NCBI RefSeq assembly: GCF_026151205.1
Contig: NC_087080.1
Location: forward strand, 6,055,096 to 6,119,095
Length of the DNA stretch: 64,000 nucleotides
Source of the DNA: Bolinopsis microptera
Lineage: Eukaryota; Ctenophora; Tentaculata; Lobata; Bolinopsidae
Direction of reading: 5' to 3'
The notes under the pieces are model-generated. The model was not told the DNA's origin and did not search any database. It saw only the letters and a list, made by a program, of their open reading frames with translations. The position numbers and the translations under genes were made by a program. Positions 51,601-56,560 of this stretch are shown piece after piece (position 1 is the stretch's first letter; each line of letters starts with the position of its first letter).

Positions 51601-54394
51601 CAAGAAGGAGTTACAGGCGTTACAAGTGTTCCATAATACAAAATGTGCATCACCTCTTTCTCCTGCTGAACAGGTACTTACTATTAAAGTAAACGAATAT
51701 ACCTCACCTCCCCACGAGAATCCACATCTATGGGTTGTATGATTAAATTGGATGGAGACGAATCAAAGAGAGAGAGAGAGAGAGATTAACAAAAGTCAGT
51801 GTGCAAAATGCCAACGGCTGGGGTTATAAAATAACTGTCATTCATGTTTGAGACTTGTCACTTGGCAGATGTACTTCAAAGTGCAACTACTCATTTGAGG
51901 TAGGATCCCGTCTTTAAAATTCGGAAATTCTATTGTTTTAGACCACGTCCATTCAAAATTACTTATACTAGTCTTTGCGAAAATGTTTGAAATCCAATTT
52001 TTACATAATATTATAGTAATAATTGGTTTACTTATCGTTGCATCTGTTTTGAAAATAAGACAAACCGGGTTAAAATGATTAAATTATCAATCATTATTCC
52101 ATATTTATCAAATTATGCGATACGACACCCTGGTGTTGCGATTAGGTAACCCTAACAAGAATATAACTTCTCCAAATCATGTTTTGACATTAAAACTAAC
52201 TCAAATTCAATATGAAAAATATACCTCGAATCGCACTTCCTTCTGTAAGAAAATCGCACAAATTTACTGTCGGACTATATACCCATACAATACACTATAC
52301 AGTATACATGGTGGCCCAGAAGTAACAGCCCACAGGCAACCCTTTAATAACTCACGTAATTCTTCTTAGAATTGCACAGAAATTGCAGAGATTATAGATA
52401 TGGGTCAAACTTAAATTTTCTGAAAGTTTCGTCAAATTTAATTAATTACAGTGGGTGTGGCACGCCACTCCCTCTTTTTCATTATTGTCACTATGAAGTA
52501 AGAACGCTTTCAGCTATGAAGTTTCTAGACACATTTGGTTTGATAATTGAAGTGCTTTCCCAAAATTTCAAGTTGGTTGTTTACAATTTAACCGAGTTAT
52601 GACCCTTTTAAGATCTTGCAGATACGTGATCCAGCACTTAATCAGTGATATCGTCACTCAATCAATGCCCTGATTTGTTGAAGACTGCTTATAGGACAGC
52701 AACCGAAGCGCTATAACGCGAATTTATTCGGTTTTAACTTTTAAGGAACGTCACACTATCAGTATTCTTCAAAGTGATCAGATCGTCATCCACCAACATG
52801 CTCGTTACCGCCTAATGAGGCTCATTGTTGCTCGCTAGCGAATAGCTCCCGATGATATTACTGATTGGGTGACGAAATCACTGATTATGTGCCGAGATCA
52901 CGCATTCGAATATTTACATATTGACAGGGTTCAAGGGTTTCCCAATGTTTCGATGTTTTCTGAAACTGGTAGAGACTTTAATCATACTGCAGAACTCTAC
53001 CTGCAACCTGACTTTTCGAGCGATTAACGAAAAACTGAGTTTAGCTGAATGGAAACTTATGATACAAAAAGGGCAAACTTACTGCAATCAAAAACTTCAG
53101 TAACTAATTTGCTTTTGGAAAGATACCGACAGGCTAGATTGTAAGGGGATACAGCGACTTGTTTTTCAGCACTCTAATATTCGTTTTATACCTCACCTCC
53201 TGCAAGTTTGAAAATAGCTTACCAGTGGAGCTGATAAGAAGGTTGGCAGGTTTCAGATCCCGATGGATAATATTGTTTGAGTGACAAAAGCTGATCCCTT
53301 TCAGTAACATCAACATGTAACTTTTGATCTGTCCGGCTGTCAGTCGATACGCCGAATTTCTGATTACTTCTGATAAATCTGAGGGGTAGATACATAAGCT
53401 TTCGTGTATGAGATGGACTTCGTAGGTCTCAAAAAGGATTTAATTTTGAGCTGCAGCAGCTCCTATCAGTATTCTCTGCCATACCAACCGACACCATTTT
53501 ATCCCTCAAACTAGAATCCGTATAAAATCCAACAGCTGATACGTACTATGTTTAAGCCATCAGATCAAATTATGTACCATCAATTTATCAATTAGGCTCT
53601 TTAAGCATGATTCTCCGAAATCGGTCCAAATTAAAAAATCTCAAGACATGAGCTAGTGAAATGGTACATCTCGCCACTGAGTTGTTAAGATTAAATAGAA
53701 TGAGGTCACAAGCAAACTTTTGTTCACCTGATAACATATACTCGAATACAAGTACGAATCCTGTGCCGTGGGGAAATATTTCTCGTAACTTCACGATATT
53801 TGGATGAAAGTCAATGTGCTGGAGCGCCTTGATCTCCCTCAAAACCTGAACGAGAACATTTCGTGAGGAGTGATTAATGGGTTATATTCGTAGATCAAAA
53901 AGTTAAATTGTTATATATTATATAAGTTGGTTTTAACGGCATCGCGTTATAATGCCAGTCAAGTTTGTATGCACCAGTGTTGAACTTGAAATCAAATTAT
54001 AACGGATTTGGTACGCGCGACGTGTGCGCTCTAAACACACCAAATTTTGATGTGCGCGTTCCTGACCATGTTTCCAGAAGACCGTTCTGTGAATTGTCCT
54101 AAATGAGTTGCACCAAAGTGTACCTACCTATTCGCTTCCAAAACACGGACAATTTTGGAAGCGAAAGAAGTTAAAGAACACTTACAAAAACTATCTTTTT
54201 AATAACCGATATATAATAGTTAAGCTGGATCCAATAAAAAAAGTTGATCTCACCTCCGTAGGAAAACCATCCTCCAAATTTCTGAGAGGAACTTTCTTCA
54301 ATGCCACCAGATCCCCACTTTGAATACGTTTAGCTTTGTACACTATACCGTGTGCTCCTTCACCAATCCGGCCAAGAATGTGGTAGTTTTCCAT
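12469..54394 (-). CDS. CDK20: Cyclin-dependent kinase 20 (cell cycle-related kinase, CCRK), complete, 7 exons over 42 kb
   Basis: CDK20 is a CDK-family Ser/Thr kinase that in other animals phosphorylates the T-loop of MAK/CILK1 kinases and controls ciliary length and Hedgehog-linked trafficking. Exons: 54394-54254, 53845-53728, 53378-53223, 33468-33395, 33135-32947, 13471-13307 and 12648-12469. They sum to 1023 bases, 340 residues plus stop, against 346 in the human protein. In order the protein shows the Gly-loop GEGAHG, VALKK lysine, FEYMLS hinge, catalytic [11 protein letters not shown], the T-loop [20 protein letters not shown] and the C-terminal tail [12 protein letters not shown], which is characteristic of CDK20. 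All junctions are phase-consistent. The residue at the CDK T-loop Thr position is Ser. Introns 3 (19.8 kb) and 5 (19.5 kb) contain other genes and transposons. Identity is secure. Confidence 0.96.
12674..13125. repeat. 19-20-bp minisatellite filling CDK20 intron 6
   Basis: Around 22 tandem units of GGGGTTTAGAGGGAACTGA with small length changes, occupying most of the 658-bp intron between exons 6 and 7. On the CDK20 sense strand each unit reads CTCAGTTCCCTCTAAACCCC, so it contains a branch-point-like CTAAAC followed by a C-rich run and CAG. Confidence 0.95.
13307..13471 (-). CDS. CDK20: CDK20 exon 6
   Basis: 165 bases, phase 0 at both ends (CCCTCCAG acceptor, CTCAG|GTTAGT donor). It encodes [16 protein letters not shown] and the CDK C-lobe helices to DRLPAAQ. 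Its acceptor is the first unit of the adjacent 29-bp minisatellite. Confidence 0.95.
13472..14020. repeat. 29-bp minisatellite abutting, and containing, the CDK20 exon 6 splice acceptor
   Basis: About 19 tandem units of TCTGGAGGGGATCCAAGTGT + TAAATCATA. Variants include an inserted AGACCC twice, GAGAGG, and CAGG for CAAG. The array starts exactly at the exon 6 boundary. On the sense strand every unit ends ACTTGGATCCCCTCCAG followed by AT, the same sequence that forms the true acceptor (CCTCCAG|ATTTGG). Confidence 0.97.
14310..14560 (-). pseudogene. Non-LTR retrotransposon fragment (RNase H/linker region)
   Basis: The minus-strand frame reads [15 protein letters not shown], then a [17 protein letters not shown] block. 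This matches the style of the region after reverse transcriptase in many invertebrate LINEs, where a (R/S)xAMxTTPTxALE motif is followed by an exxAxkxAxRL helix. It is isolated and short, with no RT motifs nearby, so it is a decayed piece in CDK20 intron 5. Assignment is by recall of the pattern. Confidence 0.5.
15084..18564. mobile_element. TTAA-flanked DNA transposon with about 745-bp terminal inverted repeats (Kolobok- or piggyBac-like)
   Basis: The ends are TTAA-GGGGGCA (15080-15090) and TGCCCCC-TTAA (18558-18568), giving a 4-bp TTAA target duplication. Positions 15084-15826 are an inverted copy of about 17817-18564 with scattered mismatches. The 3.5-kb element lies in CDK20 intron 5. TTAA duplications are known for piggyBac, Kolobok and IS4EU elements; the Cys-rich coding remnant inside favours Kolobok-like. 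The superfamily call is inference. Confidence 0.85.
15959..17093 (-). pseudogene. Transposase-related remnant of the TTAA element
   Basis: Two overlapping minus-strand frames. The upstream one (17093-16353, 246 codons) has CTKCDTI near its N-terminus, then [12 protein letters not shown] and [10 protein letters not shown], paired-cysteine treble-clef-like motifs. These resemble the start of the 'Mutator-like transposase domain' proteins common in invertebrate genomes, including a run like [19 protein letters not shown] ahead of the catalytic part. The second frame (to 15959) is shifted relative to it and encodes a helical, Ser/Thr-rich C-terminus. No DDE catalytic core is visible between them, so the element is probably internally deleted and non-autonomous, or the second part belongs to another product reached by splicing. 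Confidence 0.5.
18837..19065 (-). pseudogene. Penelope-like retroelement remnant (GIY-YIG endonuclease C-terminus)
   Basis: The minus-strand frame ending in TGA at 18837 reads [17 protein letters not shown], then [20 protein letters not shown] and [14 protein letters not shown]. This is the conserved C-terminal stretch of the GIY-YIG nuclease of Penelope-like elements (LxxHxREsHp, R-K-I-x-EA-x-x-I/L, PxlNxxxEL). No RT is seen upstream; DNA beyond 19065 is degraded. It lies next to the right end of the TTAA element. Confidence 0.65.
19066..20014. other. Intronic DNA, no gene seen
   Basis: It contains a tandem 20-bp duplication (GACTATGTTGGCATCAACG, about 19403-19440) and otherwise no recognisable structure. 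Confidence 0.45.
21480..21627. repeat. 30-bp unit in three copies, plus a duplicated arm segment
   Basis: The unit GCAGGTTTAAATAAAATATA + CCTGCAATTA occurs about three times (21487-21567). It is followed by a second copy of an arm segment (CAACTGACTGTG...GTCCAGTCAGG) also present at about 21192-21245. This separates the transposase stop codon from the left arm. Confidence 0.8.
21650..23158 (-). CDS. DDE_Tnp_4-type transposase (Harbinger/ISL2EU-like), five exons, apparently intact
   Basis: Exons: 23158-23050, 22981-22872, 22643-22583, 22467-22279 and 21906-21650; all junctions are GT-AG and in phase, about 241 residues. Residues 5-29 form a zinc-finger-like CTKC...HLASKH pattern at the N-terminus, where relatives often have THAP. 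The catalytic region follows: [19 protein letters not shown] (first Asp), [19 protein letters not shown], then [17 protein letters not shown] (second Asp), NIPAGM, and [17 protein letters not shown] (catalytic Glu). These are the family's DDE blocks in the right order and no stop or frameshift interrupts them. It cuts and pastes elements with matching inverted repeats. Being slightly shorter than usual, it may lack an upstream exon. The many relatives in this window (9262, 50417) are possible substrates. Confidence 0.88.
23268..23412. repeat. GGAGGACTGA-type purine satellite, short block
   Basis: A run of GGAGGAGGACTGAGG units on the plus strand inside the Harbinger-like element, just upstream of its transposase. 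The unit is the same as in the long arrays at 24739 and 39718. Confidence 0.9.
24097..26815. mobile_element. G-run-terminated satellite-carrying element nested in the Harbinger-like transposon
   Basis: The left end is a G-run followed by TCCAACCCGATCCAATCCGA; the right end is ATCGGGTTGGA followed by a C-run. The flanks share CATATT on both sides (24091-24096 and 26816-26821), consistent with a target duplication of about 6 bp. A 30-bp segment (CCGATTTTGGCCTCATCAAC...) occurs near both ends in direct orientation. No coding capacity was seen. It carries the 1.5-kb satellite at 24739-26220 and, to its right, a GTCCG-rich block shared with the element at 39484. Confidence 0.65.
24739..26220. repeat. 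1.5-kb GGAGGACTGA purine satellite
   Basis: An almost uninterrupted purine tract of GAGGAGGAGGACTGA-like units with no fixed length. The Ser/Pro-rich or Glu/Arg-rich frames across it are artefacts. On the CDK20 sense strand it is a polypyrimidine tract with many TCCTCCTCAG|T sites. It ends at a block (26221-26330: CATCTAAATGTT..., GGTACCGAACGGACA, ATGATCCCCC) also found right of the array at 39718. Confidence 0.95.
28119..29494. mobile_element. Non-autonomous inverted-repeat element with GTCGAACT-type ends
   Basis: The left end reads CTATAGTTCGACAACTTAAG and the right end GTCGAACTTTAGTGCGTGTT then GAACTATAG, which is inverted. It directly abuts the right end of the Harbinger-like transposon. 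The same motif cluster recurs at 32745-32862. No coding sequence was seen inside. Confidence 0.45.
29607..30820. other. G-run to C-run bounded region with LINE piece
   Basis: It starts with a G-run (about 29610) and TACxGTTAGTAC motifs (29633, 29677) and ends with similar ACAGTTAGTACCGCGAA motifs (30686, 30742) before a long C-run (about 30791-30819). It may be another G-run-ended element interrupted by the LINE fragment at 30160-30560. An (AT)n run lies at 29833-29850 and another at 30130-30148. Boundaries are uncertain. Confidence 0.3.
30160..30560 (-). pseudogene. Non-LTR retrotransposon 3' fragment (ORF2 C-terminus)
   Basis: Minus-strand frames read [20 protein letters not shown], then [19 protein letters not shown] and [12 protein letters not shown]. 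After a frame change come [19 protein letters not shown] and a stop. This is the C-terminal region beyond reverse transcriptase in LINEs (WxxLGHxxRxxxxxP, K-G-R-x-G-R). It is closely related to the fragments at 44559-45020 and 56403-56560. It ends in an (AT)n tract and is 5'-truncated and frameshifted. Confidence 0.8.
31066..32337 (+). CDS. Major facilitator superfamily transporter, SV2/SVOP-like, intronless
   Basis: 423 residues in one uninterrupted frame. The N-terminal half has the MFS layout: cytosolic start, TM1 with [19 protein letters not shown]2-3 ending in the loop SKRFGDKF (the G-x-x-x-D/E-R/K motif A position), TM4 [14 protein letters not shown] and TM5-6. A cytosolic central loop (about 205-245) and a second half with further membrane helices follow. 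The D-G-x-E in TM1 and the GxGxG-like TM4 recall SV2/SVOP and organic-ion MFS carriers; the substrate is unknown. Motif A in the second half is poorly conserved. A perfect AG (ATATTTCAG) sits just before the ATG, suggesting a 5'UTR intron. The gene lies antisense within CDK20 intron 5; lack of introns fits a retroposed origin or simple intron loss. Confidence 0.85.
   Translation: MTSKTESETNITPQPSRAKWTKQDYVNLLLAMMIKFGDGVEIYLPGVIVQTVSCELEVSFFKEGILAVVFYLAHSVALMTAVPLSKRFGDKFTLLFSLYSSIIFTVVCALVPNYYTLLLARALIGLGCGLNSSTVGVFGAKNVSSREILPTFSFLQGSIAFSLGGGWVSLMGWLLLESIGWRMFVLLTSIPWFVPPIIILHCCILDENSTYESTNLLKEKAEIETQLDESFTEKVIKGSLFMGFCSWVGHGSIMLLPSLIRAHNLENKSLDFGKCAKVVHGDQFLILAAVTGLANIVGRPIGFFIRQHVRFLALQSVLMVGGAISSGIILTKPGLLAESVMMGLIKLINSMQMMEVIILNYDVDYFGQPRLALGSAIMQVTSSFGCVISSSLAVFTNPYHAVLAMLVVNLAQIVVICSMKERR
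32338..32744. other. 3' flank of the MFS gene
   Basis: AT-rich; it presumably includes the transporter's 3'UTR. An 80-codon frame at 32481-32732 has no recognisable features. Confidence 0.4.
32745..32862. repeat. Cluster of GTCGAACT motifs
   Basis: At least six GTCGAAC(T/A) or inverted GTTCGAC motifs with interposed GTACGTGTC, related to the ends of the 28119-29494 element. It lies 85 bp downstream (in CDK20 sense) of the exon 5 donor. Likely a MITE end or a solo remnant. Confidence 0.5.
32947..33135 (-). CDS. CDK20: CDK20 exon 5
   Basis: 189 bases, phase 0 at both ends. It encodes [20 protein letters not shown] (P+1 loop, APE-equivalent SPE), [13 protein letters not shown] and [12 protein letters not shown], up to GTPTSE. 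Its 5' neighbour exon 4 is only 259 bp away, while exon 6 is 19.5 kb downstream. Confidence 0.96.
33395..33468 (-). CDS. CDK20: CDK20 exon 4 (DFG exon)
   Basis: 74 bases; it encodes [20 protein letters not shown] to YSHQ, including the Mg-binding DFG. The Ser before His-Gln occupies the CDK T-loop phosphorylation site, where human CDK20 has Thr. The upstream intron 3 is 19.8 kb. Confidence 0.96.
33870..34645 (+). pseudogene. Non-LTR retrotransposon tail with TAAG microsatellite 3' end
   Basis: The frame 33938-34603 encodes [54 protein letters not shown] and [11 protein letters not shown]. These are the standard post-RT blocks of RTE/Ingi/Nimb-type LINEs. It lacks RT and endonuclease, so the copy is 5'-truncated. 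It ends in (GTAA)n at 34625-34642, the usual simple-repeat tail of that group. No stop interrupts the 221 codons, so the insertion is fairly young. Confidence 0.88.
34827..35407 (+). pseudogene. Small membrane-protein gene, apparently frame-disrupted
   Basis: The frame from ATG 34827 encodes a clear N-terminal membrane helix ([20 protein letters not shown]) and an acidic region ([20 protein letters not shown]). After an A8 run at 35024-35031 this frame loses its character, while the +1 frame continues convincingly ([20 protein letters not shown], then [20 protein letters not shown]) to TAA at 35221. The same frame resumes after that stop with a second hydrophobic helix ([20 protein letters not shown]) to 35407, ending near an AG|GTATTA donor. 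An 8-bp triplication (ATGGACTA) surrounds the stop. It is either a decaying gene or one A-run sequencing error plus a real stop. TQT is a possible dynein light chain (LC8) site. Family not recognised. Confidence 0.4.
35580..36236. other. AT-rich spacer before the D8C receptor stop codon
   Basis: No gene seen; it presumably includes the 3'UTR of the minus-strand receptor gene. Confidence 0.4.
36237..37868 (-). CDS. Single-pass receptor-like protein with extracellular D8C domain and tyrosine-motif tail, intronless
   Basis: 543 residues in one frame. A short hydrophobic signal peptide (IPIFLLLL) is followed by an ectodomain with 14 Cys. Residues about 24-175 match the D8C pattern of uromodulin/GP2-type proteins: DGWYRF, then C-P-x-x-x-H-C, SWFYRIVW, and late C-x-G-F-Y-L-Y-R-F...P-x-x-C. 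A membrane helix spans about 200-225 ([20 protein letters not shown]), then a basic stop-transfer RHRQF...KRRR and a 310-residue cytoplasmic tail. The tail repeats EYLTPDEL (360-367) and EYMIPDEL (399-406) and adds [19 protein letters not shown] and a terminal SGYYRI, all possible phospho-Tyr SH2 sites. It is nested in CDK20 intron 3 on the same strand. TCGCAG directly precedes the ATG, so a 5'UTR intron is likely. D8C proteins often bind carbohydrate or serve in immunity; the role here is unknown. Confidence 0.78.
   Translation of the reverse strand: MMIPIFLLLLEPRPTDAHSDYPDCSDLSTYRIYGGNTSHKGLSNRQGFDNSDMSECDISGQGSGDNCGDCDFRSIKPDGWYRFMPPYEKIVEVGSSEIADKCPEVGHCNGKNQIILSKSDTVTRHQGSWFYRIVWSKGGECRTLGMDKEYYLVEKNDCSGFYLYRFPQLVSPRSCGGGASGDPWEPTSICMDDSRSLSPFWVYLMVTVSCALLILIITFIVFSLYRHRQFILAKRRRSTHMYHQAAEGNRQSTHSYADLVTMGFQVSMPPPIHGAIPRDIMAIVHDDVVDQTAVVIQNDLTVDPERNAGWDGADPLERLSIDGSFDSGLVQDAETTNNHYPRSEAIGVTSDRIHPSASTEYLTPDELKESPRTLRLHSYMNAPKHDADEAVPQINFHQEYMIPDELVVRPTTTLSLIGTQISSTSSNFALNSLFPPSPSVSSPFAPGSVPSPGSQLRVQPTVELVEGESCCIDSCTECPSAGTHGVIRTQEQTCKQTDKAAQFDHPDPLSVSWNRAPGWRGNSRNCKCRCSSRQSGYYRIQSV
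37869..39483. other. Intronic DNA, upstream region of the D8C gene
   Basis: No exon seen. A TATA-like ATTATATAGG on the minus strand lies about 130 bp upstream of the receptor ATG (near 37990). A G-run at 38069-38080 precedes CTGCAT. AT microsatellites occur near 38320-38345. Confidence 0.4.
39484..41329. mobile_element. G-run-terminated, satellite-carrying element with 7-bp target duplication
   Basis: The left end is a G-run then TGTCATGTCCGTCTATGTCC; the right end is its near-perfect inverse (GGACATAGACGGACGTGACA then a C-run). TGTAGAG flanks both sides (39477-39483 and 41330-41336). GTCCG-based 10-bp and 18-bp subrepeats line both ends (39575-39715 and 41165-41265), and CTGTCCTTTTTGGATTCTAT occurs at both ends in the same orientation. 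The centre is the purine satellite. There is no coding capacity, so it needs a transposase in trans. Confidence 0.75.
39718..41010. repeat. 1.3-kb GGAGGACTGA purine satellite
   Basis: The same unit as the 24739-26220 array, with added GGACCCAGGAGGA and GATGGCTGAGGA variants. It is followed by the block CATCTGAATGTT...GGTACCGAACGGACA...ATGATCCCCC, which also follows the first array. It is pyrimidine-rich with repeated CAG on the CDK20 sense strand. Confidence 0.95.
41337..44540. other. CDK20 intron 3 interior, little recognised
   Basis: A degraded Harbinger-like terminus (CACCTCCCCACCAGAATCCA, about 41863) was seen. A plus-strand frame [20 protein letters not shown] (43056, 33 codons) reads well but is short. 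The segment TACAGGGTGTCCAAATTATG on the minus strand near 43290-43310 looks like a mariner-type terminus without a visible partner. No gene is called. Confidence 0.35.
44559..45020 (-). pseudogene. Non-LTR retrotransposon ORF2 C-terminus
   Basis: A 153-codon open frame: [20 protein letters not shown] (thumb region), [52 protein letters not shown] and DRVAWRNKF then stop. It belongs to the same family as the fragment at 30160-30560 but is diverged from it. It is 5'-truncated; no stop occurs within the piece. Confidence 0.85.
45808..45960. repeat. CGACAATTGACCCC repeat with inverted copy
   Basis: Seven copies of a 14-bp GACAATTGACCCCCC unit and, between them, one inverted copy (GGGGTCAATTGTCG), so the block can fold back. 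Looks like an array at one end of a small mobile element. Confidence 0.85.
46041..46631. mobile_element. MITE with about 85-bp terminal inverted repeats
   Basis: The left arm CACGTAGTTAGGGCAAGAAT..., through AATAAATTTGTAACAAAGGT and TCAGGAATGTGTTG, is matched in inverted order by the right arm ending CTTGCCCTAACTGACGTG. The interior is non-coding (about 420 bp). ACGT flanks either belong to the arms or are a palindromic target duplication. Confidence 0.85.
46632..48149. other. Repeat-like intronic DNA, no gene
   Basis: It contains two similar segments (GATAAAAGAGAAA(A/C)GCTA...ACCGTACCACT, about 47150-47205 and 47440-47500) that suggest an old duplication. No coding features were seen. Confidence 0.4.
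48150..48565. mobile_element. Foldback element with 9-bp target duplication (Mutator-like)
   Basis: The arms contain CGACATCTGTCCGACAGCGA twice-phased on the left (48157-48192) and its inverse on the right (about 48527-48560). GGATTGCAG flanks the element on both sides (48141-48149 and 48566-48574), a 9-bp duplication typical of Mutator-like transposons. Inside are two direct copies of a 60-70-bp unit (TGATATCTCAAATTTGGCAC). Non-coding. Confidence 0.75.
48566..50416. other. Unassigned intronic DNA
   Basis: The G+C-richer stretch 49320-50060 (with CGATCCCTCCACCAGAGGGA and GGGTCCCCGCGGGAGC) looks like a retroelement untranslated end rather than host sequence, but I cannot name it. A C-run of more than 20 bases lies at about 50105-50125 beside a duplicated ATGCAGCCCC. 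Confidence 0.35.
50417..51731. mobile_element. Deleted, diverged relative of the 8.1-kb Harbinger-like transposon
   Basis: The arms GTTCAGCAGG...GAGGTGATGCACATTTTGTA (50417-50700) and the inverse at 51440-51731 match the 20015-28120 element, as does most of the interior (CGACGGGCAGCC..., CGATCCGTCCAATCACGAAC). The transposase is gone. The right terminus CCACGAGAATCCACATCTA is present; the left terminus is truncated. Divergence is visibly greater than between the two arms of the full element. Confidence 0.85.
51732..53222. other. Intronic DNA upstream of nothing recognised
   Basis: An (AG)n run at 51766-51785. The segment GGTGGCCCAGAAGTAACAGC at about 52310 looks like a mariner-type transposon end, but no inverted partner was found. 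No exon of CDK20 was seen here. Confidence 0.35.
53223..53378 (-). CDS. CDK20: CDK20 exon 3 (catalytic loop)
   Basis: 156 bases, split codon at both ends. It encodes [34 protein letters not shown] and [14 protein letters not shown]. It contains the catalytic Asp and Lys of the HRDLKPAN loop. The following intron (33469-53222) is 19.8 kb. Confidence 0.96.
53728..53845 (-). CDS. CDK20: CDK20 exon 2
   Basis: 118 bases, phase 0 in and phase 1 out. It encodes the C-helix region [10 protein letters not shown], including the conserved Glu, then [20 protein letters not shown] and the hinge YMLS. Confidence 0.96.
54254..54394 (-). CDS. CDK20: CDK20 exon 1 (start codon)
   Basis: ATG at 54394. It encodes [20 protein letters not shown] (glycine loop), the ATP-binding Lys in LVALKKV, and LEDGFPTE, equivalent to the PSTAIRE-helix entry. 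The start aligns with the start of the human protein ([13 protein letters not shown]). Confidence 0.96.
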
Positions 54395-54598
54395 TCTAAC
54401 AAGTTACTAATTGTTAGTGAAATTAAAATTGTGTCTCAGCATACATCAGAGTGACAGTAAAAAAAATAATAGTTTGGAGTGTTTTTTAAATAAGATAAAA
54501 ACAGTATTGCGGGGGGAGCAATTTAGTATAAATAAGTTTGTGTACTTCCTCCTACATCCTCCAGATGATCAACTCATCTCACCGAGGATTGCTGGGCA

Positions 54599-54944
54599 AT
54601 TCGGTAATCTATCGATGGTCACTTAACTCATGGTTAAGGCACGGTTAAGGCACACTTATCGGAATAGAGATAGCATTGTCTCTCTATTCGAGCTCGAAGT
54701 ATCCTAGTAGCATCCGACACACTCGATCCGTTGTAGAAGATCCAGAAGAGCCGAGGAATGCAGCGAAGGAGATGCTTCGGTTGTACAGGATACTTACTTC
54801 GAACTCGAATAGAGACAATGCTGATCCGGGTGCAGGACTAGTGAAACTAAAAGCAGTCAGGGTACTTCAAGGGAGCGCAGTACTTAAGTGTCCGTTAAGT
54901 GTGCCTTAACCGTGCGTTATGTGACCATCGACAGATTATCGAAT
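54599..54944. mobile_element. MITE with nested hairpins upstream of CDK20
   Basis: The outer inverted arms are ATTCGGTAATCTATCGATGG...TTAAGGCACACTTA and the matching inverse at 54885-54944. An inner inverted pair (GCATTGTCTCTCTATTCGAG...AAGTATCC, inverse at 54787-54822) makes a second hairpin. TTAAGGCAC-type short repeats continue to about 54995. It starts about 205 bp upstream of the CDK20 start codon. Confidence 0.75.
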
Positions 54945-55389
54945 CGCAATAGACATTTAACGCACAGTTAACGTACACTTAACGCACGGCTAAAGCACCG
55001 TTGACACAAAGTAGCCGTATATCTTGCAAAATAGTCGGAAAAGATTTAGGTGAAAATGAAACCCTCCAAATGTACGGGGGAGAGAATCCTCCCTGGTACG
55101 ATGTTTCATACGAAAAGTATAGTGGTGATGACAATTACAGGGCCGACAACAATTCACAAATAATTATTTCTGGTAGGGTTGATTTGAGATTTCTATACGG
55201 AGGCTCATAACGGAAAAGATATAATTTGTAATTCTATCCGACATTGTGCAGACAAGTCTCCATCAACATTACTCTGGGAGGTATCTAAGGTAGGCATTCA
55301 TTTACAAAGCCATAATGCGGATATAGTGCCAACCTAATCACCTCATAACACGTATTTAAAAGAAACAAATTGTGCTTACTATTTAAGTA

Positions 55390-56010
55390 GCTAAAGCTCC
55401 CACTTTTTCGTCAGGAAAATTGTTGCAATTTGAAAGGCCAAACGCGATGTATAACTGTATAAGACTGCTGTTTGGTAACATTCCAAATTTTGATCATAAA
55501 GAATACTACTTAACCTGTGCACGTTCAAGAACTTATAATGAACATATGGCTAGCAAGAACTACTGTCTTGGACACACTAAACCGCTGTTTACTGAGCAGA
55601 AAATTATGAACCTGGAGAATCTGCACATGTATCATACATTTATGGAGCTATTTAAAATTCTTAAATTTGATGTCCCCTAGTCGATTAAGGATCTTTTCAA
55701 GTTCTGTCCTAGAAATGAAAAACTTCGTCTGATCGTCCCATTACTGAGGTTAGATATCTCCCAACAGAAATTTTTGTACACCTCTACGAAAATTTGGAAT
55801 GATCTCATCCCCTATGTATTCGAAATATGTGATGCTAATGAAGATGGGATAATAATCCCGGGTTCTTCCAAAAATTCAGACTTATCAGCCTCGTCAGGTA
55901 TTATTAAATCCAACCTTAAAAAGCACTTGCTATCCCTCCAAAATCGAGATGATCCTAATACATGGTAACTAATCTATACTATGAGTATTGCTGAAAGCAC
56001 AGTGTAAGGC
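55390..56010 (+). pseudogene. Non-LTR retrotransposon C-terminal fragment
   Basis: Two frames give FERPNAMYNCIRLLFGNIPN, KEYYLTCARSRTYNEHMASK, LFTEQKIMNLENLHMYHTFM, then after stops LRLIVPLLRLDISQQ-like sequence and TSTKIWNDLIPYVFE. This is the tail seen in CR1/Rex/jockey-type LINEs (R-x-x-x-x-x-R, then F-x-Y-x-x-x-x-x-W-N-x-L-P). Internal stops show it is dead. Following DNA to about 56400 is probably its 3'UTR. Confidence 0.7.
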
Positions 56011-56402
56011 CTACACGGACCGCCTCTAACCAGCCAATCCCTGTTTACATGCCGTGTAGAAGGGGACTAGATAGAGCTAAACTGGTAAGTTAAATCCTAC
56101 ATCCAGTACGGCTCTGCACTGATGATATCTCTCTCTGCCATGTAACATGGCTAACCTTTTAAACTATGATTTTAAAAATTTCAACCTTAACTAAAACTCA
56201 ACTGGGCTCTCCTGTGGCACCAAACTAGACAAATAACCAATTTTAGATTATTATATTTTTCTACATTTGTATAATAAGTATATTGACGTAGTGGATGGTT
56301 GAAGGGGTTTCAAGTACAGGTCACTCTCAAATCCAAAGATAAGCAGTGGCCTTCGGCACTTCAAACCTCTTCAAACCTCCCCTGATTTATTTATTATTCA
56401 TA

Positions 56403-56560
56403 TTGTTTGATTAACTTAGTGAACTTAGCAAGAGATAGAGTAGGATGGAGGAGTTTATTTACTTTGAGACATATTGAACGAATGAGTCTTCGTAAGCGTA
56501 AATAGGCCAGCACTTTGCTGATCCTCTTTAGGTGCTCTTTTGTTTATAGATGTTCTTATA
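56403..56560 (+). pseudogene. 3' end of a LINE, copy of the fragment at 30160
   Basis: Almost identical to the reverse complement of 30158-30285. It encodes [19 protein letters not shown] and a stop, then a short 3' tail TTGTTTATAGATGTT. The near-identity of two copies in opposite orientation suggests recent activity of this LINE family. Confidence 0.8.
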
